Source: Lentisphaeria bacterium UBA1732
GTDB taxonomy: Bacteria > Verrucomicrobiota > Lentisphaeria > Victivallales > UBA1829
Assembly (NCBI GenBank): GCA_002315855.1
Contig: DCIG01000045.1
Coordinates: 14,002 to 78,001 of the forward strand
DNA: 64,000 nt
Reading direction: 5' to 3'
Every line of letters starts with the position of its first letter. The first letter of the stretch is position 1. The position numbers and the translations under genes were made by a program. The notes beneath the pieces are model-generated. The model was given only the letters and a program-made list of their open reading frames with translations, was not told the DNA's origin and did no database searches. Shown here piece by piece: positions 17,045 through 25,916 of the stretch.

Positions 17045-19981
17045 TCATTGTTTGGAGAACATATTTTTGAGGTATTTGACTAAGTCCTGAATTTTCTCTG
17101 CTGTAATATTCACGTTCACATCCAGCCTGATTCCCTGGAATCGGCATGGCACGCTGGATTTGATAAACGAATTCTGCTGTCCGTCAAAGGAATAATACAG
17201 CGGCTGATTGGGCTTCCCGTCCAGCGACAGTGTTATTTTCAGATGATCCATTTTTTCACCGCTGGTTGCCATGCTCATGCGCACCCATGAATACGTGAAA
17301 TCTTTCAGTGCATCCTTGGAGAGTTCCATGGTGATACCCCCGTTTTCGTTCATCAGGTTTTCATTCACTGTTCCGCGGATCAGCCCGTCTTCGCCCGGCG
17401 TGGAGTACAGAAATGCGTCATCGAAATAAATGCTGTCCGGTGTGATATACACGGGGATTGTTCCGTTGAGTGCGCCTTCTCCCTGAATATCGCCCACGCC
17501 TGTTTGCGTCAGAAATTCCGCCAAATCCAGCCGGTCGCAGTACATGATTGCTTCGGACAGCGGATATTCCTTGCTGAGCAGTAAACTCCCCAGCCTGATA
17601 TGCCCGCCGCACCATTTCATTGATGCGTTTTCCACTTGCCATGTCGTGGGCGACTCCATTCGGAATGTTACGCGGCAGTTTTCCGTTTCGATTTTGTCGA
17701 ATTTGATTTTCTGAATTGTCAGCAATTGTCCCGGTTCTGACTTCAGCGTTGCCAAATCACATACCTTGAATCCTAAATCGAGCCCCTTGACTTCCAGTTT
17801 CTTTTCGGGGAATGCCACATCCATCCCGTGCACATTGATTTCCGCGTTTCCGGTCGGCTTTTTCCCCGGCGTGAAACTGCAGTTGACCTTTCCTTTGACA
17901 TTTCCCGTGCAGGAAATATTTTCAAACTGCGGGAAGAAGACACCGATGTCTTCGGTGAGATTGAGCTCCTGTTCAGGAATCTCAAAGATACCGTTCATCA
18001 TGACACCGCCGAGCAAATCCAGGTCTGCTTTCAGATTTGTCTTGATTCCGCGCACATCGATCCCGGAATCGAGTTTCAGCCCCTTTCCGGTCCAGCCGAT
18101 TTTTCCACCTGCTGCGGCAGTTTCAATCCCGTCGTAAATCACATTTTTGATGCCGATTTTTCCCTGCAATGGCTTTTCTGCTTCTGCGATGACCTCATTG
18201 TCCTCCGGCTTTTCAGTCTCCTCTTCCTCCGTTTTTTCCGACTTTGCAATCGTCTGTTCAAACGGCAGACTCCAATTGATTCCGATTGCCGCCGTCTTGA
18301 AATCCGGCATAAGCAAATCCGACACGGCACATTCCGCCTTGCCTGACACGGCCCCGCCGTTCAGTTGTGCGTTCAGCTTCACTTCCGGCGCGGTATAGGT
18401 GAGATTCGGCGACTCCATCTTGACTTTCATGCCGGAAAGTATCGTTTCCGCTGCATATTTCTTGAAATCGTGCGTCTGGGCATACATATTCAAACGCTCG
18501 AAATTTCCCTTGATGCCGTTGAAAGCCCCCTCGATTTCATTGCATCCCAGATTGGCCGTCATCATTTTTGAGGTCCCCTTGCCGGCGAATGTCCCCTCAA
18601 GCATGACATCCCCGATTTTCCCCGTGATTCCGTTCTGTTCTGCCGTCAGGTCTTTTGCCTTGAAAATTCCTGTAACATTCAGGCTTTCTTCTTCCCGGTT
18701 ATGCTCGAACGCCACTTCCAGTTTTTCGGGGATGCACCCCGTCTGAATCCCCTGATAGTTCAGCCTGAATTTCGGACGGTTGCTGAGTGCCGCAGTAACT
18801 TTCGAGTAACCCGGCTCCGTTGTCCCCTCTATCTCGAAAAGTGCCGCCTCCGAATCTGCGATTTTCGTCTTGAAACTCCCCTTGACCGTATGGTTCGGCA
18901 GAGACAGCTCCCCCTCAATCCCGCTGACTTCCACAGGGATTCCCCCATATTCGGCGGCAAGCTCATCCAGCGAAAATGCGAAACATCCGTTTTCTTTTAC
19001 CTGAAGCAGATACGGCGATTCCACTTTCAACTGATAGACCTTGTTCTGATCTCTCAGGCTGAAATTGAGTTTCCCGCTGACCGACGTCCCTTCCTGAATA
19101 CTCAGCGTGTTCAGGTCCAGCTCCGCTTCCGAAGTCAGATTGATGCCTCCCCTCAGTCCGCGCGGCAGATAATTGCGTATCGTTCTCGACAGAGAATTGG
19201 TGGACACATTGATTTGACCGGGGCTGATTTTCAGCCGTTTGTCCTTGTGCCGGTATTCTGCCTGTACTCTTATGCTGTTGCTTGCGTTGTGGATGGCAAG
19301 ATCACATTTGAGCTTGTTCCACTTTTCTTCGGAATCGGTTTCTGCATGGACGCGGTAGGCGAAATACACCAAATCGACCGATTCCTCTTCAAGAATCGTC
19401 AGAATGACATTCCCCGACACTATGATTTTCTCGACCTGCACAGGAATAACCTTGTTCAGGTCGCTGACAGGTTCATTCTTGCTTGTGCTTGTTTCCCCGC
19501 CGTCTTTCTTCATAAATCCTTTTACGAAAAGCTCATATATCGGAAACTTGAAAGACATTTCATCCGTTTGTGTACACAGAAAATCGCAGTTTTTCAGTTC
19601 GACGCTCTCGATTTTCCCTTTCATCAGCTCAAGTGGACGGTATTGGATTGTGATTGCCCCGATGCTGCCCACGCGGTGTGCTTGATTGGCATCCGCACTT
19701 TCCTCTTTGAACGTACATGCCACCTCTGCCGAATGAAAATTGATGTATTTGATTTGGAAATCCATTTTCCCTTTTTCGGACATCGAGTTTAACAGCTCAT
19801 TGATTTTGTTTTCAATCAGCTGCGGTCCGAAATGTGCCACGGCTCCCGCTCCGGCCAGTGCGATGCACAGCAGTGTCAGCAGTACGATGATCAGCACGGC
19901 CCATATCTTAGCTCGTTTGGCCTTGCGTTCGATTGCTTCTGCCTTCAGCTTCATTTGGATGTTTTGCAATGTTTCCGACAT
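17045..19981 (-). CDS. ydbH: YdbH-like AsmA-family intermembrane bridge protein
   Basis: A 978-residue protein with one inner-membrane helix (residues ~24-46, IWAVLIIVLLTLLCIALAG). It is followed by a long periplasmic part made of repeating beta strands, as in the AsmA/TamB/YdbH group. The C-terminal region (PLYYSFDGQQNSFIKSS... and DVNVNITAEKIQDLVKYL) resembles the YdbH end that meets YnbE. In E. coli YdbH, TamB and YhdP are partly redundant carriers of phospholipid to the outer membrane. The start at 19981 (MSETLQN) places the helix near the N-terminus; upstream in-frame codons have no support. The next two genes are ynbE and ydbL, which strengthens the assignment. Confidence 0.85.
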   Translation of the reverse strand: MSETLQNIQMKLKAEAIERKAKRAKIWAVLIIVLLTLLCIALAGAGAVAHFGPQLIENKINELLNSMSEKGKMDFQIKYINFHSAEVACTFKEESADANQAHRVGSIGAITIQYRPLELMKGKIESVELKNCDFLCTQTDEMSFKFPIYELFVKGFMKKDGGETSTSKNEPVSDLNKVIPVQVEKIIVSGNVILTILEEESVDLVYFAYRVHAETDSEEKWNKLKCDLAIHNASNSIRVQAEYRHKDKRLKISPGQINVSTNSLSRTIRNYLPRGLRGGINLTSEAELDLNTLSIQEGTSVSGKLNFSLRDQNKVYQLKVESPYLLQVKENGCFAFSLDELAAEYGGIPVEVSGIEGELSLPNHTVKGSFKTKIADSEAALFEIEGTTEPGYSKVTAALSNRPKFRLNYQGIQTGCIPEKLEVAFEHNREEESLNVTGIFKAKDLTAEQNGITGKIGDVMLEGTFAGKGTSKMMTANLGCNEIEGAFNGIKGNFERLNMYAQTHDFKKYAAETILSGMKVKMESPNLTYTAPEVKLNAQLNGGAVSGKAECAVSDLLMPDFKTAAIGINWSLPFEQTIAKSEKTEEEETEKPEDNEVIAEAEKPLQGKIGIKNVIYDGIETAAAGGKIGWTGKGLKLDSGIDVRGIKTNLKADLDLLGGVMMNGIFEIPEQELNLTEDIGVFFPQFENISCTGNVKGKVNCSFTPGKKPTGNAEINVHGMDVAFPEKKLEVKGLDLGFKVCDLATLKSEPGQLLTIQKIKFDKIETENCRVTFRMESPTTWQVENASMKWCGGHIRLGSLLLSKEYPLSEAIMYCDRLDLAEFLTQTGVGDIQGEGALNGTIPVYITPDSIYFDDAFLYSTPGEDGLIRGTVNENLMNENGGITMELSKDALKDFTYSWVRMSMATSGEKMDHLKITLSLDGKPNQPLYYSFDGQQNSFIKSSVPCRFQGIRLDVNVNITAEKIQDLVKYLKNMFSKQ

Positions 19982-20089
19982 GCTTTCTTGACCTTGCTTT
20001 TTGCTTTTGTGGAAGATTTTTCCTGATTTGCATGTGTTCCCTTTGCAGATAGAATCTCTTGTCCCTCGCAAATCATTTCTTCGCACTAT

Positions 20090-20118
20090 AATATATTCTG
20101 TTTTCTTGCGTATTTCAA
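20090..20118 (-). promoter_or_regulatory. Promoter of ydbH-ynbE-ydbL
   Basis: Minus-strand TTGAAA, 17 bases, TATATT, giving a leader of about 100 bases. The 314-base gap to the divergent gene at 20296 holds this and one plus-strand promoter, and nothing else I can see. Confidence 0.6.
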
Positions 20119-20230
20119 TTCTGAATCATGCGTTTTTCGCTTTTTTTGTGCCATTCTCTTCAATCCTTTACGTGATTTTCCCATGCCTCATTTTTTGCAG
20201 AAAAAAATCCGTTTACAGCATCTTTTTCCC

Positions 20231-20258
20231 TTGCATTTTCGTCCGCACATGTTATAGT
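20231..20258 (+). promoter_or_regulatory. Candidate promoter for membrane protein gene at 20296
   Basis: TTGCAT, 16 bases, TATAGT, 37 bases before the ATG. Confidence 0.5.
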
Positions 20259-20295
20259 ATCTCCGTAAAAACGAAAAAAATAAGGGTATTTCAAT

Positions 20296-21129
20296 ATGTT
20301 ATCAAAATGTAAATCTCTCATCATCTTTCTTTTGCTTGCTCTGTGTCCGTATGTCTTTGCGGATATAATTAGCCCGGACATTCCTCCTCAACCGAATAAT
20401 TCGTATCTGTTTTTATTGTCAGAAATGGTTGCTCCTTTTTGCATGTACAATGAACTTCTCTCCATGGGAGCTCCCAATACACTTCATAAGCTGATTCCGT
20501 ATCTTTTTTTTGGCTGGGGCATTCTTTTGTATGCGTTGGCTTTCACCATGATTGTCCGGCAGCCGCAGGATTTTACTCCGCCGGAGAAGCCTTCGCGTTC
20601 CGAACTCCTTTTGACGGTTTCCTTGCCGTGTCTGTCTGTTCTGATTTTGGTTCTGTCTGACAATTTTTTATCTTATCTGCCAGGTATGCTGACTTGTCTT
20701 TTCATCGCCTGTCTCACGAATTTGGCTTGGATTTTTCTGAAACAGCCTCATTTTTGCTCATTTCGCTCCTCTCTCAGCTGGCATCTTTTTGCCGAAGCCT
20801 GTACGATTCTTTCAGCATATCTGATGTATGACTGTCTGTTATGGATTTCTTGTGTTCCCGGAGTGCTATATAGCAATCTTCGTATCAGGGGCGAATACGG
20901 CCCGGATCCTTCTTCTTCCTCTTTTCTTTTGAAGTTTTTGTCTCTGCCCCTTTTGCTGCTGCTTTTCGTCCTGATTCCGTTCATTCCTTTCATCTTTTTG
21001 CGCATTTCTCTTTATCTCAATAAAACTTCAAAGCGGCGGTCTGTCCTTTTGAAGATTTCGCTTGTTTCGTTCTTGCTGATGAGTCTGCTTTACGGGGCTT
21101 TCCTTTTTCAGATTAACTTCTTTTTTTAG
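20296..21129 (+). CDS. Uncharacterised multi-helix membrane protein
   Basis: A 277-residue protein that starts with a cleavable-looking hydrophobic segment (ending CPYVFADII), followed by about six further hydrophobic helices with short charged linkers. I recognise no family. AAGGG lies about nine bases before the ATG. The next gene, an MFS-like transporter, starts ten bases after its stop, and a small membrane protein follows that, so the three probably form one operon. Very low charge and many Leu/Phe/Ser residues are its only notable features. Confidence 0.65.
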   Translation: MLSKCKSLIIFLLLALCPYVFADIISPDIPPQPNNSYLFLLSEMVAPFCMYNELLSMGAPNTLHKLIPYLFFGWGILLYALAFTMIVRQPQDFTPPEKPSRSELLLTVSLPCLSVLILVLSDNFLSYLPGMLTCLFIACLTNLAWIFLKQPHFCSFRSSLSWHLFAEACTILSAYLMYDCLLWISCVPGVLYSNLRIRGEYGPDPSSSSFLLKFLSLPLLLLLFVLIPFIPFIFLRISLYLNKTSKRRSVLLKISLVSFLLMSLLYGAFLFQINFFF

Positions 21130-21138
21130 GATAAACTG

Positions 21139-22245
21139 ATGAAACTTTCACATGATTTCGGGACATTTCCCCTTCAACTTCATCTTGGTATTCAGCATCT
21201 CCTTGTGGATGCTGTTTGTGCGGCGGCCATCTTTGCCCCTGCCTGCGAACGCCTTGCGCAGTACAATGGTGTTGTATTCATGGATGAGGATAAATTTGTT
21301 TTCTTCGCCGGAATTGCCATTGCCGTTTACAATACCATGGCATTTTGCACCCAGTGGCTGACCGGGCTCTTCTGCGACTTTCTTGACCGCGACCGCTCCG
21401 TTCAGATTGCCTCGGTGGCACTGCTTCTTTCCGGTGTATTCCTGAGTATGTTGATTCCCATAAAAGCCGCCATTTTGCTGGGGATAGGCAATAGTCTTTT
21501 TCACGTATCCGGCGGACGCTGTGTCATTCGTGAAAGCGGCGGCAAGGCTTTTCCTCTGGGGGCATTTGTTGCTCCCGGCGCAATCGGGTTGTTTCTGGGA
21601 ACTTCGCTGGGCGGCACGTTTTTCTGGCTTCTTCCGCTTCTCTGCATCTGTCTCATTGTGAATCTTGGGGTCTTGTGCTTCCTCATGAAAAAAACTGCTC
21701 CCGCTGCCTCTCCCGCAGAAAATCTCTCCTCGCCGTTGCCTCTTTCTGCCGGAAAAATCTTGTTCATTGCCGTTCTTGTCCTGACTTGCATTGTCTGCCG
21801 TGCGGCTTCCGGCAGTGTTGCTCTTGATGGCGATGATTTTTCTCTTTCCTGGAAATGGGTTCCTGTCCTGTTTGTCTTCCTTGGCAAATTCTGGGGCGGT
21901 GCTTTCGGCGACTGTTTCGGCATAACTCCTGTTGGCGTTGTCGCCTTGATTGCCGGTACACTTCTCCTTTGTTTCGGACACAGCAGTGATACATTCCTTG
22001 CCGCACAGTTTTGTATGAATTTCCTGATGGCATTGACCTTGTTTCTGTTGGCGCGGGCGTTGCCGCAGACGCCGGGACTTGCTTTCGGACTTGCCGCCTC
22101 GGTGCTGTATCCCGGCAGTCTGATTCGCCTGACCGGATCGCCTTATATGATTCTGGTTACTCTTTCCGCGTGCAGTGTTTTGTGCTTTTTTGTTGCATCC
22201 CGTCTTCTTCTGAATCACCCGCAAAAAGACAAGGAGGGTATTTGA
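21139..22245 (+). CDS. MFS-like membrane transporter
   Basis: A 368-residue protein with ten to twelve predicted helices. The segment GIGNSLFHVSGG (about 115-126) and the charged loop after helix 2 (TGLFCDFLDRDR) resemble major facilitator proteins of the fosmidomycin-resistance type, but the match is weak and the protein is shorter than the usual 400 residues. The substrate is unknown. AGGA is located about eight bases before the ATG. It is the middle gene of a three-gene membrane protein cluster. Confidence 0.6.
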   Translation: MKLSHDFGTFPLQLHLGIQHLLVDAVCAAAIFAPACERLAQYNGVVFMDEDKFVFFAGIAIAVYNTMAFCTQWLTGLFCDFLDRDRSVQIASVALLLSGVFLSMLIPIKAAILLGIGNSLFHVSGGRCVIRESGGKAFPLGAFVAPGAIGLFLGTSLGGTFFWLLPLLCICLIVNLGVLCFLMKKTAPAASPAENLSSPLPLSAGKILFIAVLVLTCIVCRAASGSVALDGDDFSLSWKWVPVLFVFLGKFWGGAFGDCFGITPVGVVALIAGTLLLCFGHSSDTFLAAQFCMNFLMALTLFLLARALPQTPGLAFGLAASVLYPGSLIRLTGSPYMILVTLSACSVLCFFVASRLLLNHPQKDKEGI

Positions 22246-22246
22246 T

Positions 22247-22600
22247 TTGAAAGACTTGCTGTCCTGTTTCTTTTATGCGGGGATAACCCTCGCGATTGAA
22301 TGCCTTTTCTGGTGTTTTTTCCCCCCGTATCGACGCATCCGCTTCCTTTTGTGGTGCGCCGTGGTGAATCTTTTTTCCAATATCACCCTGAATGTCTTCC
22401 TCGGATTTCACAGTTATGCAGTGAATAGTTTGTTGTCCCCCTTGGTTCTGGCAGGCGAAGTGGTGGTGGTCATCGTGGAGTTTGCGCTCCTTTACATGCT
22501 GGAACGCTCTCAGGCGAAACGCCTTTTCCTGCTTACGTTCCTTGCCAACCTCATTACCTATTCATGCAGTTTTCTCTTCCTTCTGTTTGACGCCGCCTGA
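22247..22600 (+). CDS. Small membrane protein (117 aa), unknown
   Basis: A 117-residue protein with four hydrophobic helices. The start is an unusual TTG at 22247, but the ribosome site AAGGAGGG eight bases upstream is the strongest in this region and fixes it. The gene begins one base after the stop of the MFS-like gene and is surely translated from the same message. I know no family for it. Conserved small partners of this kind may be accessory subunits of the transporter. Confidence 0.65.
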   Translation: MKDLLSCFFYAGITLAIECLFWCFFPPYRRIRFLLWCAVVNLFSNITLNVFLGFHSYAVNSLLSPLVLAGEVVVVIVEFALLYMLERSQAKRLFLLTFLANLITYSCSFLFLLFDAA

Positions 22601-22619
22601 TTTCCCCCTTTTGAAGGAC

Positions 22620-22661
22620 AAAAAAAACACCCCGCCTCGTTTTGTATTCGGGGCAGGGCGT
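22620..22661 (-). terminator. Terminator of the dat-ddc operon
   Basis: On the minus strand, stem CCCTGCC / GGCGGGG (with a G-U pair) and then a run of eight T. Confidence 0.75.
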
Positions 22662-22686
22662 TGAACTCGATTTTTGATCGCGTCCC

Positions 22687-24144
22687 TCATCGGAGCGACA
22701 GGATTAACTTCAACAGTTCATCAAGTCGTTCGTGCGTCAGTCGCGGATTCAGCAGGGTGAATTTCAGGCACACATGTCCGTGGCACACGGTTTGACCGAT
22801 GACCACGCCTTCGTGATGCATCAGGGCTCGGCGCACACGTTTGTTCAGCGTGTCGGCATCTTCCTTGCAGCCTTCCGGCGGGAGCAGACGGAATACGACC
22901 GAGCTGATTTCCGGCTCTGTAACGGTCTCGATTTCCCGGTTCGCTTTCAGCAGTCCATGGAAATACGCGGCATTGTCGATGCACGTTGTAATGATTTTTG
23001 CCCAGCCGTCGCGTCCGCGCATACGGAACGACATCCACACTTTCAGCGCATCGAATCTGCGGGTCGTCTGCAATGACTTGTTGACCAAGTTGATATACCC
23101 GTCTCCTTCGTCCTCTTCCCGGTTCAGATAATCCGCATGGATGGTCAGCATGTCGAAATACTTCCCGTCCCGAATCAGAGAGGCACTGCAGCTGATAGGC
23201 AGCAGGAACATCTTGTGAAAATCCACGGTGATGGAATCGCACTTGCTCAGTCCGTCCACCCGGCAGGCGTATTTGGGCGACAGAATCACGCCGCTTCCGT
23301 AAGCCGCGTCTGCATGAAGCCACATATTGTGTTCATCGCAGATGCTTCGCAGTTCTTTCAGCGGGTCGATGCTTCCGAAATCGGTTGTTCCCACGGTCGC
23401 GGCGACGCAGAATGGCAGATTCCCCTCCGCAGCATCCTGTTCGACCAGTTCCCGCAGTTTCACGGCATCCATTTTCATGGCGTTGTCCACAGGCACTTTC
23501 ACGACGCATTCACAGCCAAGCCCCATGAGTTGTGCACTCTTTTCCATGGAGAAATGAGAAATTTCCGAGGTATACATGCGCAGCTTGCGGAAATTTTCAG
23601 GCAGTCCGTGTTTCCGGATGTCCCGGTGCATGACCTCATTGCAGTAACGGTCTCTGGCAAGCAGCAGTCCGGAGAGATTCGACTGCGAGCCGCCGGATGT
23701 GAAAACTCCGTCGCTCGTCTTTTCGTCATACCCGTAGAGCTTGCACAGGTTGCGGATGACTTCCACCTCGATTTCCGTTGCGGCGGGCGACTGATCCCAC
23801 GAATCCATGGACTGATTGAATGTCGCTATCACCAGTTCGGCGGCGATGGACTCCAGCAGTGCCGGTCCGTGCAGATGTGCCATATAACACGTTGACATCG
23901 GACGCACCAGATTGGGCAGGATTTTCGTCTGCGTTTCGTTCAGGATTTCGTCGAACCCCACTCCCGTTTCAGGAAGCAGTTCATCCGTATGCAGAAATTC
24001 CCGCAATTCTCGCGGCGGCATTCCTGCGTATGCTTTTTCATGCGTCATGGAGGCGGTGATTGCTCGAATCGCCGCTTCCATGATGGCTGTATATTGTTCT
24101 TTGTCGGACTCGCAGGAAGTCAGAAAATAATCACTTTTTGACAT
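22687..24144 (-). CDS. ddc: PLP-dependent decarboxylase, L-2,4-diaminobutyrate type
   Basis: A 485-residue group II PLP decarboxylase. It has the binding region GVFTSGGSQSNLSGLLLARDR, the AAYGSGVIL segment and the PLP lysine in VDFHKMFLLP. Because it directly follows a diaminobutyrate aminotransferase, it most likely removes CO2 from L-2,4-diaminobutyrate to give 1,3-diaminopropane; glutamate or aromatic amino acids are less likely. The start at 24144 has GAGGTGG about seven bases upstream and overlaps the upstream gene by 14 bases, showing translational coupling. The first residues, MSKSDYFLTSCESDKEQY, fit the family. The cytoplasm is the expected location. Confidence 0.85.
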   Translation of the reverse strand: MSKSDYFLTSCESDKEQYTAIMEAAIRAITASMTHEKAYAGMPPRELREFLHTDELLPETGVGFDEILNETQTKILPNLVRPMSTCYMAHLHGPALLESIAAELVIATFNQSMDSWDQSPAATEIEVEVIRNLCKLYGYDEKTSDGVFTSGGSQSNLSGLLLARDRYCNEVMHRDIRKHGLPENFRKLRMYTSEISHFSMEKSAQLMGLGCECVVKVPVDNAMKMDAVKLRELVEQDAAEGNLPFCVAATVGTTDFGSIDPLKELRSICDEHNMWLHADAAYGSGVILSPKYACRVDGLSKCDSITVDFHKMFLLPISCSASLIRDGKYFDMLTIHADYLNREEDEGDGYINLVNKSLQTTRRFDALKVWMSFRMRGRDGWAKIITTCIDNAAYFHGLLKANREIETVTEPEISSVVFRLLPPEGCKEDADTLNKRVRRALMHHEGVVIGQTVCHGHVCLKFTLLNPRLTHERLDELLKLILSLR

Positions 24145-25525
24145 CTTTGTCCACCTCGACGACAACTTTTTCGAAGATGTCGAGCATGGTGTTGAGGTCT
24201 TCAAACGACACATTCAGGGCGCACAGACAGCGCATCACGGCTCCGTTGCGTCCGCCTTTTTCCATTACGAGTTTGTTCAGGAAGCATTCATGCTGGACAC
24301 GGGCGGCGATTTCTCCGCTGGCGGGGAGCGAGCCCAGACAGTCGGGCTGTCCGTTCGGGTCTACAAACTCACAGCCGGACATCAGACCTTTGCCGCGAAT
24401 ATCGCCGATGATGGACACTTTTTCTTTCAGTTCATTCATCCGCTTGCGCAGAATTTCGCCTTTTTCGCGTACTTCCGCCAGAAATTCCGGCTTGGAAACC
24501 CGGTTCATGACCACGGTCCCGGCACGCATGGCGAGCTGGTTGCCGCGGAATGTCCCCGCATGTGCGCCCGGCTGCCATTTGTCGAGGGCGCTGTTGTAAA
24601 CAACGACGGAGCACGGCTGGGATCCGCCGATTGCCTTCGAGACCAGAATCACATCCGGCACGATGTCGGCGTATTCAAATGCGAAGAAGCGGCCGGAACG
24701 TCCCACGCCGCACTGGATTTCGTCCACGATCATCGGAATATCCAGTTCTTTCGTCACTCTGCGCACGGTCTGTAGAAATTCCACAGGAGCAGGAATCACG
24801 CCGCCTTCTCCCTGAATCGGTTCCAGAATGACTGCCGCAGGACGCGTAATCCCGCTTTCCGGGTCTTTCAGCACACGTTCAAAATACTGGCAGCAGGCGC
24901 GTGTACCCGCTTCTCCGCCCAGACCGAACGGGCAGCGGTAGGAATACGGATACGGCATGAAATGCACTTCCGGCATCAGCGCGGGTACTTTGGATTTTGC
25001 GTTCAGATTGCCGGTCAGTGACATCGCTCCATGACCCATGCCATGGTAGCCGCCTGAAAAGGCAATCACGGAACTTCTTCCCGTCGCTGTTTTGCACAGT
25101 TTGATGGCTGCGTCTACGGCATCCGTGCCGGACGGACTGCAAAACTGTATCTTCGCAACAGGCTGCATTTCTTTCGGAAGCAGAGAAATTAATGTATGGA
25201 CGAATTTGTCCTTTACGGGCGTCATCAGGTCCAGCGTATGCAGAGGAGCATCGTTCTGAAGCATTTCGATCATTGCTTCTTTGATTTCGGGATCGTTGTG
25301 TCCCAGTGCCAGGGTACCGGCTCCGCATAGGAAGTCCAAATATCGGTTCCCCTCGACGTCTTCAATCCATGAACCTTTCGCCTTGACTAACGAGAATGGA
25401 AATTTTCTGGGGTAACTTCTTGCGTTCGACTCGGTTTGTGCCTGCCGAACCATATAATCTGCATTCGTTACCGGTTTCCCGCCATAATCGGCGTTTTCGT
25501 CCTGAAATTCTTTTTTAAGTTCCAT
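24131..25525 (-). CDS. dat: Diaminobutyrate--2-oxoglutarate aminotransferase
   Basis: A 464-residue class III aminotransferase with high similarity in pattern to Dat of Acinetobacter. It has NADYMVRQAQTESNARSYPR at the start, GAGTLALGHNDP, FCSPSGTDAVDAAIKL, EPIQGEGGVIPAP, VDEIQCGVGRSG and the PLP lysine in VSKAIGG. It turns aspartate semialdehyde and glutamate into L-2,4-diaminobutyrate. With the downstream decarboxylase this gives 1,3-diaminopropane, a polyamine or polyamine precursor. I choose the ATG at 25525 because AAGGG lies about ten bases upstream and the family N-terminus follows. An ATG at 25603 is in frame but has no ribosome site. Confidence 0.88.
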   Translation of the reverse strand: MELKKEFQDENADYGGKPVTNADYMVRQAQTESNARSYPRKFPFSLVKAKGSWIEDVEGNRYLDFLCGAGTLALGHNDPEIKEAMIEMLQNDAPLHTLDLMTPVKDKFVHTLISLLPKEMQPVAKIQFCSPSGTDAVDAAIKLCKTATGRSSVIAFSGGYHGMGHGAMSLTGNLNAKSKVPALMPEVHFMPYPYSYRCPFGLGGEAGTRACCQYFERVLKDPESGITRPAAVILEPIQGEGGVIPAPVEFLQTVRRVTKELDIPMIVDEIQCGVGRSGRFFAFEYADIVPDVILVSKAIGGSQPCSVVVYNSALDKWQPGAHAGTFRGNQLAMRAGTVVMNRVSKPEFLAEVREKGEILRKRMNELKEKVSIIGDIRGKGLMSGCEFVDPNGQPDCLGSLPASGEIAARVQHECFLNKLVMEKGGRNGAVMRCLCALNVSFEDLNTMLDIFEKVVVEVDKDVKK

Positions 25526-25916
25526 TTTAATAGAACCCTTCTCTGTTCCGGAATTGAGCCTCGCTTCCGTGTTTCTTGTTAAAAAGTAACGGCTGAGTTC
25601 CATTGGACGGTGGAATATCAGCCTTTATGGATCACCCTGTTCTCATGTCCCGTCGTCCTCTCGCGGTCATCTTGATGTCGCGGACTTCATGCCGGCTATG
25701 AAAACAAAGCATGTTTAAATTACACCCTTTTTCGGAAATATCAAAAGAAATATTCAAAAAAAAGAGAAATATCTTCATTTTTCTTGATACTGCATACTTT
25801 CACTCAAAATTTTGGGCAAAATCGTTGATTTGATTTGATTTTCACTGAAACAATGCTATTTTTACGGTGTTTTGCGGTGTGTGAAACATGAATCTCCTGA
25901 AGTGAAAGGCTTTCTG
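25526..25916. other. Divergent intergenic region, dat / channel gene
   Basis: An AT-rich 390-base stretch. It holds a candidate plus-strand promoter at 25835-25862 (TTGATT, 16 bases, TATTTT) for the channel gene. No good promoter for dat was recognised and there is no other gene. Confidence 0.5.

Noticed and set aside
18701..19792. 363-codon frame antisense to ydbH
   Set aside because: Composition shadow without domains; ydbH fits its operon.
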